64,000 bases of DNA, taken from Nocardioides sp. Arc9.136 (GTDB lineage Bacteria; Actinomycetota; Actinomycetes; Propionibacteriales; Nocardioidaceae). The notes below the pieces were generated by a model, which saw only the letters and a program-made list of their open reading frames with translations, was not told the DNA's origin and made no database searches. Location: NCBI RefSeq assembly GCF_030506255.1, contig NZ_CP113431.1, positions 2,925,001 to 2,989,000 of the forward strand, given 5' to 3'. Position 1 is the first letter of the stretch; each line of letters begins with the position of its first letter. Shown here piece after piece: positions 18,192 to 27,074 of this stretch. A program made the position numbers and the translations under genes.

Positions 18192-18324
18192 AGCGCTGAA
18201 TCCTTTGCTGTTGCGTACATGGGACGGCCGGTCAGCTCGTCGCTGGACCGGCACGGTCACCTACCGTGACACAGACCCGCCGTCCTGTGTGAAAGTTGAA
18301 CGGCAAATTCCGCTGTGTGTCGGC

Positions 18325-19461
18325 TCACCCGCCGGTGGCGCTGTCGGCGTCCTCGGCGAGCACGCAGCCCAGGCCGTCGGTGTCGTCGAGCCAGCCCTCG
18401 GGCAGCGCGACCCTCGCGCGCGGCGAGCCCTGGCGTCCTCGCGGGGTGCCGAGCTCGGAGGTCGGGAAGGGCTCGTCCGGGTCGAGGGCAGCCAGCAGCG
18501 CGTCGAGCCCCGCGAGGCTGTCGACCAGCCCGAGCGAGCGACGCATCTCCCCACCGGCGCTGAAGCCCTTGAGGTACCACGAGACGTGCTTGCGGAACTC
18601 CTTGCAGCCCCGCTCCTCGCCCATGTGCTGGCACAGGAGCTCGGCGTGGCGGCGCATCATGGCGGTCACCTCGCCCAGCGTCGGCAGGGTCTTGACCTCC
18701 TGCCCGCCGAACGCCGCCGCGAGGTCGCGGAACAGCCACGGGCGGCCCAGGCAGCCGCGGCCGACGACCACACCGGCCGCGCCGGTCTGCTCGACCATGC
18801 GCACCGCGTCGGCGGCCTCCCAGATGTCGCCGTTGCCCAGCACCGGGATGTCGACGGCCGCGGCCAGCTCCCCGATGGCGTCCCAGTCGGCCTCGCCCGA
18901 GTAGGCCTGGGCGACGGTCCGCCCGTGCAGCGCGATGGCCGCGGCACCGGACTCCTGGGCGATCCGGCCGGCGTCGAGGTAGGTGAGGTGGTCCTCGTCG
19001 ATGCCCTTGCGGGTCTTCATCGTCACCGGCACGTCGTACGGCGCGGCCGCGGCCACGGCGTGCTCGAGGATCCGGCCGAGCAGCGCGCGCTTCCACGGCA
19101 GCGCGCCGCCGCCGCCCTTGCGGGTCACCTTGGGGACCGGGCAGCCGAAGTTCAGGTCGATGTGGGCGACGCCGTACTCGGCGCAGAGGATCTCCGCGGC
19201 CTTCCCTACGTAGACCGGGTCGGTGCCGTAGAGCTGGACCGACCGGGTGGTCTCGAGCTCGTCGAAGACCAGCATGTCGCGGGTGTGCTGGTCGCCTTCG
19301 ACCAGCCCACGGCTCGTGATCATCTCGCAGACGTAGAGCCCGGCGCCCTGCTCGGCGCACAGCCGGCGGTAGGCCGCGTTCGTGATGCCCGCCATTGGCG
19401 CGAGCACGACGGGCACGTCGACGCGCAGGGACCCGAGGGTCAACGAGGAGGGCAGGACCAT
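18325..19461 (-). CDS. dusB: tRNA-dihydrouridine synthase
   Basis: 378 aa FMN enzyme that reduces uridines in the tRNA D-loop. Hallmarks: LAPMAGITNAAYR (FMN binding), catalytic Cys in DLNFGCPVPKV, KTRKG, ALHGRTVAQAYSG, GNGDIWEAADA and GVVVGRGCLGRPW. The C-terminal helical tRNA-recognition domain includes EFRKHVSWYLKG. The start is uncertain between 19470 and 19461; I prefer the ATG at 19461 because a GACAAT -10-like hexamer sits 7 nt before it. The final ~50 residues are a lineage-specific extension. Confidence 0.92.
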   Translation of the reverse strand: MVLPSSLTLGSLRVDVPVVLAPMAGITNAAYRRLCAEQGAGLYVCEMITSRGLVEGDQHTRDMLVFDELETTRSVQLYGTDPVYVGKAAEILCAEYGVAHIDLNFGCPVPKVTRKGGGGALPWKRALLGRILEHAVAAAAPYDVPVTMKTRKGIDEDHLTYLDAGRIAQESGAAAIALHGRTVAQAYSGEADWDAIGELAAAVDIPVLGNGDIWEAADAVRMVEQTGAAGVVVGRGCLGRPWLFRDLAAAFGGQEVKTLPTLGEVTAMMRRHAELLCQHMGEERGCKEFRKHVSWYLKGFSAGGEMRRSLGLVDSLAGLDALLAALDPDEPFPTSELGTPRGRQGSPRARVALPEGWLDDTDGLGCVLAEDADSATGG

Positions 19462-19555
19462 GTCGTCCATTGTCCGGCGGGGCCCCGGAGCGGCCAAAAT
19501 CGCTCACCCGTGTGCGCGACGTGCCTCCCGCCGCGAGGCCCCACCCGCGGTGGGT

Positions 19556-20278
19556 TCAGCGGCTCGCGCCGCCGGTCTTGCCGCCCTTCTTGCCGCCCTT
19601 CTTGCCGCCCTTGTCGCCGCCCTTGTCGCCGCCGACCTTCTCCAGGTCACCGGTCCAGGTGATCGGGTTGAACTCCTGGGTCGGACGGAAGCTCACCGCG
19701 GTCAGGTCGCCCTTGTCCGGCGCCAGGTAGACGAGGCAGACGTCGGTCTTCGCGCCCGGGCCGAACTTCTTCGGCAGCGGCCCGCTCGGGCACGGCGCGA
19801 AGCGGCTGGCGAACGAGGAGGCCTCGATCAGCGTGTTCTTCCCGTCGACGATGTAGAGCGGGACGGGGCGGCCGCCCAGCTTGGTGTCCCCCTCGTTGGT
19901 GAGGGTGGCGCGGACGAAGTAGGGGTTGGACTTCTTCGTGGCGGCGTCGAGCTGCCAACCGCTGAAGGACTCCTTGAACGTCGTCCGCTCCAGCCGGTCG
20001 ACCCGGATCCCGAGCACGCCCACCTGGTCCTGCCGCGGCTCGTAGGCCACGACGGCCTCGTCGCCGACCGACAGCTCGGTCCCCTGGGGGGTCAGCTCGA
20101 CGCCGTCGGGGACGGGGAGGTACGGCGTCGCGCTGGCCGACGCGGACCCCGCCTCGCCGGCCGGCGAGGAGCTGTCCCCGGAGCCGGGATCGGCCGAGCC
20201 CTCGGAGTCGTCGGAGCAGGCGGTCAGCAGCAGGCCCGCGGCGAGCAGGCCCGCGAGGGCGGTTCGGGTGGAGCGCAT
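19556..20278 (-). CDS. lipoprotein with Lys/Gly-repeat tail
   Basis: 240 aa. The signal sequence ends in lipobox LLTAC (Cys ~22), followed by a Ser/Gly/Asp-rich linker (~25-55) and a globular beta domain of ~140 residues containing YFVRATLTNEGDTKLGG, ASRFAPCPSG and DVCLVYLAPDKG (two cysteines that may form a disulfide). The C terminus is a KGGD/KGGK tetrapeptide repeat. The middle domain resembles DUF4352-like lipoprotein domains but I do not assign it. It lies immediately downstream of glyS (26 nt). Confidence 0.72.
   Translation of the reverse strand: MRSTRTALAGLLAAGLLLTACSDDSEGSADPGSGDSSSPAGEAGSASASATPYLPVPDGVELTPQGTELSVGDEAVVAYEPRQDQVGVLGIRVDRLERTTFKESFSGWQLDAATKKSNPYFVRATLTNEGDTKLGGRPVPLYIVDGKNTLIEASSFASRFAPCPSGPLPKKFGPGAKTDVCLVYLAPDKGDLTAVSFRPTQEFNPITWTGDLEKVGGDKGGDKGGKKGGKKGGKTGGASR
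19577..19633 (-). repeat. 12-nt tandem repeat encoding KGGK/KGGD
   Basis: Nearly five copies of a 12-bp unit (CTTGCCGCCCTT type, with a GTCGCC variant) form the C-terminal coding end of the lipoprotein. The period keeps the frame, so copy number can change by four residues at a time through slippage. Confidence 0.7.
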
Positions 20279-20304
20279 CCCTCGATTGTGCACGGGCCGT
20301 CCGG

Positions 20305-21705
20305 TCAGCACCCGACGAATCGCTGCGCGAACCACGACGTCACCTGGTCGAGGGAGACGCGCTCCTGCTCCATGGTGTCGCGCGACCGCACGGTGATCGC
20401 CTGGTCCTCGAGGGTGTCGAAGTCCACCGTGACGCAGTACGGCGTGCCGATCTCGTCCTGGCGGCGGTAGCGGCGACCGATCGCGCCGGAGTCGTCGAAG
20501 TCGACGTTCCAGCCGGCGCTGCGCAGCTCCATGGCGAGGTCCTTGGCCTTGGGCGAGAGGTCGGCGTTGCGGCTCAGCGGCAGCACCGCGACCTTGACCG
20601 GCGCGAGGCGCGGGTCGAGGCGCAGCACGGTCCGCTTGTCGACGCCGCCCTTGGTGTTGGGCGCCTCGTCCTCGGTGTAGGCGTCGACCAGGAAGGTCAT
20701 CAGGCTGCGCGAGAGGCCCGCTGCCGGCTCGATGACGTACGGCGTGTAGCGCTCGTTGTTGGCCTGGTCGAAGTACGACAGGTCCTGGCCGGAGTGCTTG
20801 GCGTGGGTGGAGAGGTCGAAGTCCGTGCGGTTCGCGATGCCCTCGAGCTCACCCCACTCCGAGCCGGTGAAGCCGAAGCGGTACTCGATGTCGACGGTGC
20901 GCTTGGAGTAGTGGCTGAGCTTCTCCTGCGCGTGCTCGAAGTGCCGCAGGTTGGCCGGGTCGATGCCGAGGTCGGTGTACCACTGGGTGCGCTGGTCGAT
21001 CCAGTACTGGTGCCACTCCTCGTCCTCGCCGGGCTTGACGAAGAACTCCATCTCCATCTGCTCGAACTCGCGGGTGCGGAAGATGAAGTTGCCCGGCGTG
21101 ATCTCGTTGCGGAAGCTCTTGCCGATCTGGGCGATGCCGAAGGGCGGCTTCTGGCGGCTCGAGGTGACGACGTTCGCGAAGTTCACGAAGATGCCCTGGG
21201 CGGTCTCCGGGCGCAGGTAGTGCAGCCCGGTCTCGTCCTCGGTGACGCCGAGGTGGGTCTTGAGCATGCCGGAGAACTGCCGGGGCTCGGTCCACGCGCC
21301 GCGGGTGCCGCAGTTGCTGCAGGCGACCTCGGCGAGGTCGACGGTGTCGGGGTCCTCGATGCCCTTCTTCTCCGCGTAGGCCTCCTGGAGGTGGTCGGCG
21401 CGGAACCGCTTGTGGCACGACTGGCACTCGGTCAGCGGGTCGTTGAAGGTGTCGACGTGGCCGCTGGCCTCCCAGACCTGGCGCGGCAGGATGATGCTGG
21501 AGTCCAGGCCCACGACGTCCTCGCGCATGGTGACCATGGACTTCCACCACTGGCGCTTGATGTTCTCCTTCAGCTCCACGCCGAGCGGGCCGTAGTCCCA
21601 CGCGGAGCGCGTACCGCCGTAGATCTCGCCGCACGGGTAGACGAAGCCCCGCCGCTTGGCGAGGGAGACGACGTGGTCGACGGTGGTTGCGGGCGGCTTG
21701 GCCAC
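20305..21705 (-). CDS. glyS: glycyl-tRNA synthetase (class II, homodimeric type)
   Basis: 466 aa class II synthetase charging tRNA-Gly. It shows the N-terminal [19 protein letters not shown], two CxxC zinc-ribbon pairs ([16 protein letters not shown]), motif 2 around [19 protein letters not shown], motif 3 GLSRSLMTF, and the anticodon-binding domain ending [18 protein letters not shown]. The GTG start has AAAGG 7 nt upstream. It is called glyS as in mycobacteria, although it is the alpha2-type enzyme. No T-box or other leader is recognisable in the short upstream region. Confidence 0.95.
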   Translation of the reverse strand: MAKPPATTVDHVVSLAKRRGFVYPCGEIYGGTRSAWDYGPLGVELKENIKRQWWKSMVTMREDVVGLDSSIILPRQVWEASGHVDTFNDPLTECQSCHKRFRADHLQEAYAEKKGIEDPDTVDLAEVACSNCGTRGAWTEPRQFSGMLKTHLGVTEDETGLHYLRPETAQGIFVNFANVVTSSRQKPPFGIAQIGKSFRNEITPGNFIFRTREFEQMEMEFFVKPGEDEEWHQYWIDQRTQWYTDLGIDPANLRHFEHAQEKLSHYSKRTVDIEYRFGFTGSEWGELEGIANRTDFDLSTHAKHSGQDLSYFDQANNERYTPYVIEPAAGLSRSLMTFLVDAYTEDEAPNTKGGVDKRTVLRLDPRLAPVKVAVLPLSRNADLSPKAKDLAMELRSAGWNVDFDDSGAIGRRYRRQDEIGTPYCVTVDFDTLEDQAITVRSRDTMEQERVSLDQVTSWFAQRFVGC

Positions 21706-21753
21706 GATGAACCTTTCGAGCGGACTGCAGGCGGAACTCGGATGAGCGAGCGG

Positions 21754-22071
21754 TCAGCCTAGCGAGCGGGGCACCCCGGCGTTGAGCACGGTCCCCGGGT
21801 CGACGGGCTCGTAGGCACTGGGCTCGTCGAGGGCCCGGCTCAGCACCGGCACCGCGTCCAGCTTCACCTCGTAGGACGACAGTGCGCGGCGGTAGGACCC
21901 GACGTCGCGCCAGGTCGTGGTGAGCACCCACAGGGTCGGGTCGTCGACGTTGCGGCCGATCCGCCCGGCGACGTACCCCGGGCGCGCGGCGAGCGTCTCG
22001 TGCGCCCGCTGCAGGTCCGCGCGGAAGCGGTCGTCGCCCTCGGGCACGCGGAAACGGTTGACCACCAGCAC
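21754..22071 (-). CDS. antibiotic biosynthesis monooxygenase (ABM) domain protein
   Basis: 105 aa dimeric alpha/beta-barrel-type ABM domain: VVNRFRVPEGDD, ARPGYVAGRIGRNVDDPTLWVLTTTWRDVGSYRRAL. Such small proteins act as cofactor-free oxygenases or heme-interacting proteins; the role here is not inferable. The GTG start has TAGGCT exactly 6 nt upstream (22083-22078), the leaderless arrangement repeated in this window. It is divergent from the zinc-uptake operon. Confidence 0.75.
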   Translation of the reverse strand: MLVVNRFRVPEGDDRFRADLQRAHETLAARPGYVAGRIGRNVDDPTLWVLTTTWRDVGSYRRALSSYEVKLDAVPVLSRALDEPSAYEPVDPGTVLNAGVPRSLG

Positions 22072-22077
22072 GGGTCG

Positions 22078-22083
22078 AGCCTA
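22078..22083 (-). promoter_or_regulatory. leaderless -10 element of the ABM gene
   Basis: TAGGCT lies 6 nt before the GTG start codon, so transcription would begin at or next to the start codon. Confidence 0.5.
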
Positions 22084-22096
22084 GTGCGGAGGCGAT

Positions 22097-22134
22097 TTGA
22101 CAACGGTTCTCACTTCTACTGAGAATCGTTCTCA
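22097..22134 (+). promoter_or_regulatory. znuA promoter with two Zur-type palindromes
   Basis: TTGACA (22097-22102), an 18-nt spacer and GAGAAT (22121-22126) form a promoter whose start site would fall at or beside the znuA ATG (22134). Two 15-bp palindromes overlap it: TGACAACGGTTCTCA (22098-22112) over the -35, and the perfect TGAGAATCGTTCTCA (22120-22134) over the -10 through the A of ATG. Centres are 22 bp apart, about two helical turns. They resemble actinobacterial Zur boxes, and the operon's last gene is a Fur-family regulator, so zinc-dependent autoregulated repression is expected. Confidence 0.8.
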
Positions 22135-23159
22135 TGAATCTCCGCCGTCGTCCCACCACCGCCGCGCTCACCGTCGGCGCGCTGTCCGCGACTCTGTCCC
22201 TCAGCGGCTGCGCCGCCCTCACCGGCGGGGACGACGCGAACGACTCGGGCGGCTCGGGCGAGGGCTCGCGCACGGTCGCGGCCGCGCTCTACCCCCTGGC
22301 GTACGTCGCCGAGCGGGTGGCGGGCGACGCCTTCGACGTCGAGAACCTCACCTCCCCCGGCGGGGAGCCGCACGACCTCGAGCTCGGCGTCCGCGAGACC
22401 GCGCTGGTCAGCGACTCCGCCCTCCTCGTGTACGTCGACTCCCTCCAGCCCGCCGTCGACGCCGCGGCCGAGGAGAACGCCGGTGGCGACGTGCTCGACG
22501 CCGCGGCCGTCGTCGACTTGATGCCGTTCGAGGACGAGCACGCGCACGAGGAAGAGCACGCCCACGAGGACCACGAGGGGCACGAGGAGGAGGGCGCGGA
22601 CGAGCACGCCGAGGAGGAGGGGCACGAGGGCCACGACCACGGCGAGCTCGACCCGCACTTCTGGCAGGATCCCCTGCGGATGGCCGAGCTCGGTGACGCC
22701 GTCGCCGAGCGCCTGGCCGAGATCGACCCGGACGAGGCCGACACCTTCACCGCCAACGCGGACGCGCTCCGCTCCGACCTCGAGGCGCTCGACGAGGAGT
22801 ACGTCGCGGGGCTCGCCGACTGCAGGACGTCGACGGTCGTCACCAACCACGACGCGTTCGGCTACCTGGAGAAGTACGGCCTGGAGCTGGAGTCGATCGC
22901 CGGCATCTCCCCCGACGCCGAGCCCAGCCCCGGCGCCCTCGCCGACCTGCAGGACCTGATCCGCGAGGACGGGATCACCACGGTCTTCTCCGAGTCGCTG
23001 GTGAGCCCGAAGACCGCCGAGGTGCTGGCCGACGACGCCGGCGTGCGCACCGACGTGCTGGACACCATCGAGGGCCTGACCGACGACAACGCGGACGAGG
23101 ACTACCTTTCCCTCATGCGCGCCAACCTCGCCGCCCTGCAGGAGGCGAACGGCTGTTGA
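22134..23159 (+). CDS. znuA: zinc ABC transporter substrate-binding lipoprotein
   Basis: 341 aa cluster-9 metal-binding lipoprotein. The signal peptide has lipobox LSGC (Cys26). The metal ligands are recognisable: GEPHDLEL, DPHFWQDP, VVTNHDAFGYL, and an acidic position near FSESLVSPKTAE. A long His/Asp/Glu-rich loop (~135-175: repeated EEHAHE, DHEGHEEE, HEGHDHGE) is typical of zinc-specific ZnuA. It delivers extracytoplasmic Zn(II) to ZnuBC. First gene of the operon, apparently leaderless, and it overlaps znuC. Confidence 0.93.
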   Translation: MNLRRRPTTAALTVGALSATLSLSGCAALTGGDDANDSGGSGEGSRTVAAALYPLAYVAERVAGDAFDVENLTSPGGEPHDLELGVRETALVSDSALLVYVDSLQPAVDAAAEENAGGDVLDAAAVVDLMPFEDEHAHEEEHAHEDHEGHEEEGADEHAEEEGHEGHDHGELDPHFWQDPLRMAELGDAVAERLAEIDPDEADTFTANADALRSDLEALDEEYVAGLADCRTSTVVTNHDAFGYLEKYGLELESIAGISPDAEPSPGALADLQDLIREDGITTVFSESLVSPKTAEVLADDAGVRTDVLDTIEGLTDDNADEDYLSLMRANLAALQEANGC

Positions 23160-23956
23160 GCCCCTCGCACCCGTCCGGCACCCCGGTCGTCGAGCTGCAC
23201 GACGGCGCGGTCGCCATCGGCGGCCGGCCGATCCTGCGGCACGTCGACCTCACGGTCCGGCAGGGCGAGTTCGTGACGCTGCTCGGCCCCAACGGCTCCG
23301 GCAAGTCCACGCTGGTGCGCGCGCTGACCGGGCTGCGCCCGCTGACCCTGGGCTCGCTGAGGCTCTTCGGCACGCCGCTGGAGTCCTTCCGCGACTGGCA
23401 CCGGCTCGGCTTCGTGCCGCAGCGCTCGAGCGCGGCGAGCGGCGTGCCGGCCTCGGTCGCCGAGGTCGTGGCCTCCGGCCGGCTGACCCGCCGGCGGCTG
23501 CTGCGCCCGGCCGGGCGGGCGGACCGCGCGGCCGTCGCGTCCGCCCTCGAGCTCGTCGGGCTCTCCGACCGCGCCCGGGACAGTGTCGCCACCCTCTCCG
23601 GCGGCCAGCAGCAGCGCGTGCTCATCGCGCGGGCCCTGGCGGGCGAGCCGGACCTGTTCTTCCTCGACGAGCCGACCGCGGGCGTCGACCTGCCCAACCA
23701 GCAGGCGCTCGCCGCGGCCCTCGGCGCCCTCTCGGCGACCGGCAGCACCGTCGTGCTCGTCACCCACGAGCTCGGTCCGCTCGCGCCGCTCGTCGACCGC
23801 ACCGTGGTCCTGCGCGACGGCCGGGTGGTGTACGACGGCGCCCCGCTGCAGCTCGACGACGCCCACGGCCACCACCACCCCAGCCCCCGGCGCACCGACC
23901 ACCACCCCGGCGTGGTGGCCCCGCTCGACCGGTCCGGAGAGGACGTGTCCTGGTGA
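23156..23956 (+). CDS. znuC: zinc ABC transporter ATP-binding protein
   Basis: 266 aa ABC ATPase. Walker A is GPNGSGKST (~46-54), Q-loop VPQRSS, signature LSGGQQQRV, Walker B LFFLDEPTAG and switch histidine VTHELG. The tail (~240-266) is His-rich (GHHHPSPRRTDHH), probably metal-binding. It starts at TTG 23156, overlapping the znuA stop (TTGA), with GGAGG about 11 nt upstream. Its stop overlaps the znuB GTG. Confidence 0.92.
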   Translation: MSPSHPSGTPVVELHDGAVAIGGRPILRHVDLTVRQGEFVTLLGPNGSGKSTLVRALTGLRPLTLGSLRLFGTPLESFRDWHRLGFVPQRSSAASGVPASVAEVVASGRLTRRRLLRPAGRADRAAVASALELVGLSDRARDSVATLSGGQQQRVLIARALAGEPDLFFLDEPTAGVDLPNQQALAAALGALSATGSTVVLVTHELGPLAPLVDRTVVLRDGRVVYDGAPLQLDDAHGHHHPSPRRTDHHPGVVAPLDRSGEDVSW

Positions 23957-24954
23957 TCGACCTCCTCGGCCACACCTTCATGCAGCGGGCCCTCATCGCC
24001 GCCTTCGTCACCGGCCTCGCGGCGCCGGTGATCGGCACCTACCTGGTCCAGCGGCGCCTCGCCCTCCTCGGCGACGGCCTCGGCCACGTCGCGGTCACCG
24101 GCGTCGCTCTCGGGCTGCTCACCGGCCTGGCGCCGACCTGGACCGCCGTCCTGGTGGCGGTGCTCGGCGCGGTGGCCATCGAGGTGATCCGCGAGCGCGG
24201 GAGCACCAGCGGCGACCTGGCGCTCGCGCTGCTGTTCTACGGCGGCCTGGCGGGTGGCGTGATGATCACCGGGCTCGCCGGTCAGACGGGCGCCACCCTG
24301 AACCAGTACCTCTTCGGCTCGATCACCTCCATCTCGGTCGCCGACATCTGGTTCACCCTCGGGCTGGCGCTGGTCATCCTCGTGGTCGGGCTGGGGCTGC
24401 TGCCGCAGCTGTTCGCCGTCGCCCAGGACCAGGACTTCGCCCGCGTCGCGGGGCTCAACGTGCGCGCCTACAACCTGCTGGTGGCGGTGCTGGCCGCGGT
24501 CACGGTGACCATCGCGATGCGGACCGTCGGGCTGCTGCTCGTCTCCGCGCTGATGATCGTCCCGGTGGCGACCTCCCAGCAGCTGGCGCGGTCCTTCCGC
24601 AGGACGGTCGTCGGAGCGGTCCTCGTCGGAGCGGGCTCGGCCGTCGGGGGCCTGCTGGTGTCGGCGTACGCCTCCGTGCGCCACGACGTCTCCCTCGCCC
24701 CGGGCTCCACCATCGTGCTGCTGGCGCTGGCGTGCTTCGTCGGCACCTGGCCGCTCGGTGCCTGGCAGCGCCGGCGCGACCGCCTGCGCGCGCCGTTCCC
24801 GGCCGAGCCGGTGGAGGGGCACGAGACCACCGACCACCCCCACGACCACGGTCCGGCCTGCGGCCACCTCGCGGTGCCCCACGACGACCACGTCGACTAC
24901 GTGCACGACGGTCACCGGCACGCGCCGCACGACGAGCACTACGACGAGCACTGA
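23953..24954 (+). CDS. znuB: zinc ABC transporter permease
   Basis: 333 aa ABC-3 family permease with about eight membrane helices from ~10 to ~275, e.g. ALIAAFVTGLAAPVIGTYL and LVIPV-type segments (LLLVSALMIVPVATSQQLA). The C-terminal ~45 residues are hydrophilic and strongly His/Asp-rich (DHPHDHGPACGH, HDGHRHAPHDEH), an added cytoplasmic metal-binding tail. GTG start in a GTGA-type overlap with znuC. Confidence 0.92.
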   Translation: MIDLLGHTFMQRALIAAFVTGLAAPVIGTYLVQRRLALLGDGLGHVAVTGVALGLLTGLAPTWTAVLVAVLGAVAIEVIRERGSTSGDLALALLFYGGLAGGVMITGLAGQTGATLNQYLFGSITSISVADIWFTLGLALVILVVGLGLLPQLFAVAQDQDFARVAGLNVRAYNLLVAVLAAVTVTIAMRTVGLLLVSALMIVPVATSQQLARSFRRTVVGAVLVGAGSAVGGLLVSAYASVRHDVSLAPGSTIVLLALACFVGTWPLGAWQRRRDRLRAPFPAEPVEGHETTDHPHDHGPACGHLAVPHDDHVDYVHDGHRHAPHDEHYDEH

Positions 24955-24970
24955 ACGACGGGACCAGCCC

Positions 24971-25363
24971 ATGACCGAGCAGACCCCTCTCCGGCCGACC
25001 CGCCAGCGCGTCGCCGTCGCGGAGGCCCTCGCGTCCGTCGACGACTTCCGCTCCGCCCAGGACATCCACGACCTCCTCGGCAGGCGCGGCGATCCGGTCG
25101 GGCTGGCCACGGTCTACCGCACGCTGCAGCGGCTCGCCGACGCCGGCGAGGTCGACCTGCTGCGGACCGAGGACGGCGAGGCGGTCTACCGGCGCTGCTC
25201 GGGCACGCACCACCACCACCTGGTCTGCCGCTCCTGCGGCGCGACGGTCGAGGTGGAGGGCCCGGCCGTCGAGCGCTGGACCCGCAGCATCGCCGCCGAG
25301 CACGGCTTCTCCGACGTCAGCCACACCCTGGAGATCTTCGGGACCTGCCCCGCCTGCCGCTGA
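24971..25363 (+). CDS. zur: Fur-family zinc uptake regulator
   Basis: 130 aa Fur-family repressor. It has a winged helix (TRQRVAVAEAL, GLATVYRTLQRLADAGEVD) and metal sites: HHHHLVCRSCG, the second CxxC near the C terminus (CPAC), and the regulatory histidine/glutamate set around EAVYRRCSGTHH. Location as the fourth gene of znuACB makes it Zur rather than Fur. It likely represses its own operon through the palindromes at 22098-22134. The ATG has a short spacer after the znuB stop. Confidence 0.9.
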   Translation: MTEQTPLRPTRQRVAVAEALASVDDFRSAQDIHDLLGRRGDPVGLATVYRTLQRLADAGEVDLLRTEDGEAVYRRCSGTHHHHLVCRSCGATVEVEGPAVERWTRSIAAEHGFSDVSHTLEIFGTCPACR

Positions 25364-25379
25364 CGGGCCCCTCCCGATG

Positions 25380-25435
25380 CCCGCCTCGTGATGCCCAGGG
25401 CGCGCCGGGGCGCACGCTGGGCATCACGAGGCGGG
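25380..25435. terminator. bidirectional terminator between zur and a histidine kinase
   Basis: Perfect 19-bp arms (25380-25398 and 25417-25435) flank an 18-nt GC-rich loop, between two convergent genes. It is symmetrical, so it can serve both. Confidence 0.85.
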
Positions 25436-25467
25436 AACGGCGCCGGTCAGAGCCGTCCGCTCCGCCG

Positions 25468-26898
25468 TCAGGCCGCGACGGGCAGCCGGACGCGGAAGGT
25501 GCTGCCGGCGCCGAGCTGGCTGTCGACCTCGATCCGGCCGCCGTGGGCCTCGACGATCCCCCGGGTGATGCTGAGCCCCAGGCCGACGCCCTGGATGGAG
25601 CGGTCCTCGGCGTCGCGGGAGCGGAAGAACCGGGTGAACAGCCGGTCGCGGTCGGCCGCCGAGATGCCGATGCCCTGGTCGCGCACGCTGAGCACGGCGC
25701 GGCCGTCCTGCACGACGAGCTCGACGCAGACCTCGGTGCCGCGGCTGCTGTACTTCATCGCGTTGGTCAGCAGGTTGTCGACCACCTGCTCGATGCGCTG
25801 CCCGTCCAGGAGCGTCGCCAGCGCCGCGGGGGCGTGCACCTCGAGCCTGATGCCGGCGGCGCGGTACGCCGGCCGCGCGGCGTCCACGCACGCGCGGACC
25901 AGCTGGGCCAGGTCGCACGGCGCCCGGGTCAGCGCCACCGGTCCCGCGTCGATCTGGGCGGTGTCGAGGAGGTCGGTGATCAGGCGCAGCAGCCGCTGGG
26001 CGTTGCGGTCGACCACCTGCAGCTGGCGCACCGCGACCGGGTCGAGCTCGCCGTCCTCGAGCAGCATCTGCACGTAGCCCACGATCGAGGTCAGCGGCGT
26101 CCGCAGCTCGTGGGAGACCGAGGCGACGAACTCGTCCTTGACCTCCATGGCGCGCATGAAGTCGGTGACGTCCTTGTAGGCCAGGGCGGCGCCGGCGAAC
26201 GTCCCGCGCTCGTCGCGGACCGACCGCGCCGAGACCGACAGCGCGCGGCGGGTCAGCGGGTCCCTGCCGACCCAGATCCGGCAGTCGTCGAACTCCTCGC
26301 CCTGCGCCGCGCGGTACGTCGGCATCTGCTCCGCCGCGAGCGGGGTGGTGCCGTCGGAGTCCAGCACCTCGCCCACCTGCCCGGCCCGGCCGGAGTGGCC
26401 GCCGGGGTAGGCCAGCGCCATGAAGTCGCGGTGGCGGCGGTTGAGCCCGACGTACCCGCCGCGGCGGTCGAGGAGGACCAGGCCGACGTCGACGGTGTCG
26501 AGGGTGGCGTCGGAGACCCGGCGCTGGTGCTCGACGGTCTCCATCGCCCGCCCGACCTGCTCCATGCCACCGGCGATGGCCAGCGAGGCGATCACCGCCA
26601 CGACGGGGATGCTCACCGACCGGCTGAGGAAGATGCCCTCGGCACCGGTGTAGAGGAGCCCCGGGACCGTCACGAGGAGCACCGTCGCGACGCCGGCGAC
26701 GGCCGCGCCACGACGTCCCAGCAACCGCCCGAGCCAGAGCGCCGGCAGCACGACCAGGAGGCCCGAACCACCGTCGGGGCTCAGCCGGGCGAGCCCGACG
26801 GCGGCGATGTCGAGCACGAGGACCGCCTCGACCGCGCGCAGCGGCAGCCGGCCCCGGCTGAGGAACGTGACCGCGAGGAGGACCAGGACCACCAGCAC
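25468..26898 (-). CDS. membrane sensor histidine kinase (PAS, HisKA, HATPase)
   Basis: 476 aa in the continuous frame. About five hydrophobic segments (~1-120) are followed by a PAS-like domain (~135-250), HisKA with SVSHELRTPLTSIVGY (His ~275) and HATPase_c with NLLTNAMKYSS, RDQGIGIS and GVGLGLS. No cognate response regulator is adjacent. The reading frame upstream of 26898 is suspicious: a separate frame (27074 to ~26930) encodes another membrane-like N terminus that would join it if one base were missing near 26926-26940. The GTG at 26898 may therefore not be the authentic start. Confidence 0.75.
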   Translation of the reverse strand: MLVVLVLLAVTFLSRGRLPLRAVEAVLVLDIAAVGLARLSPDGGSGLLVVLPALWLGRLLGRRGAAVAGVATVLLVTVPGLLYTGAEGIFLSRSVSIPVVAVIASLAIAGGMEQVGRAMETVEHQRRVSDATLDTVDVGLVLLDRRGGYVGLNRRHRDFMALAYPGGHSGRAGQVGEVLDSDGTTPLAAEQMPTYRAAQGEEFDDCRIWVGRDPLTRRALSVSARSVRDERGTFAGAALAYKDVTDFMRAMEVKDEFVASVSHELRTPLTSIVGYVQMLLEDGELDPVAVRQLQVVDRNAQRLLRLITDLLDTAQIDAGPVALTRAPCDLAQLVRACVDAARPAYRAAGIRLEVHAPAALATLLDGQRIEQVVDNLLTNAMKYSSRGTEVCVELVVQDGRAVLSVRDQGIGISAADRDRLFTRFFRSRDAEDRSIQGVGLGLSITRGIVEAHGGRIEVDSQLGAGSTFRVRLPVAA

Positions 26899-27074
26899 GG
26901 AGACCGCCGGCAGCGACAGGCCGACCGCACGCCACCCACCCAGCGCAGCGCCACGTCGACGGCGACGAGCAGGGCGAAACCGGTCTGGATCGCACGGGGG
27001 TCGGTCGTGGACGCGAGGAGCACCCCGCGCAGGGCCGTCGTCCAGCGACGGCCGGTCCCACCCTCCCCCGGCAC
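26899..27074 (-). other. likely frame-shifted N terminus of the histidine kinase
   Basis: From the GTG at 27074 this frame reads a basic start and then TGFALLVAVDVALRWVGG, a good membrane helix, before leaving the kinase frame. The kinase frame just downstream continues AVGLSLPAVSVLVVLVLL. Restoring one nucleotide near 26926-26940 fuses the two. CACACT lies 6 nt before the GTG. Either an indel or an alternative start at 26898 explains the pattern. Confidence 0.5.

Noticed and set aside
18192..18324. c-di-AMP (ydaO) riboswitch before the cell-wall peptidase-like gene
   Set aside because: The region is short and lacks the conserved ydaO motifs; only a small imperfect repeat is visible.
21706..21753. 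T-box leader before glyS
   Set aside because: Fewer than 50 nt separate the genes, with no T-box sequence or specifier stem.
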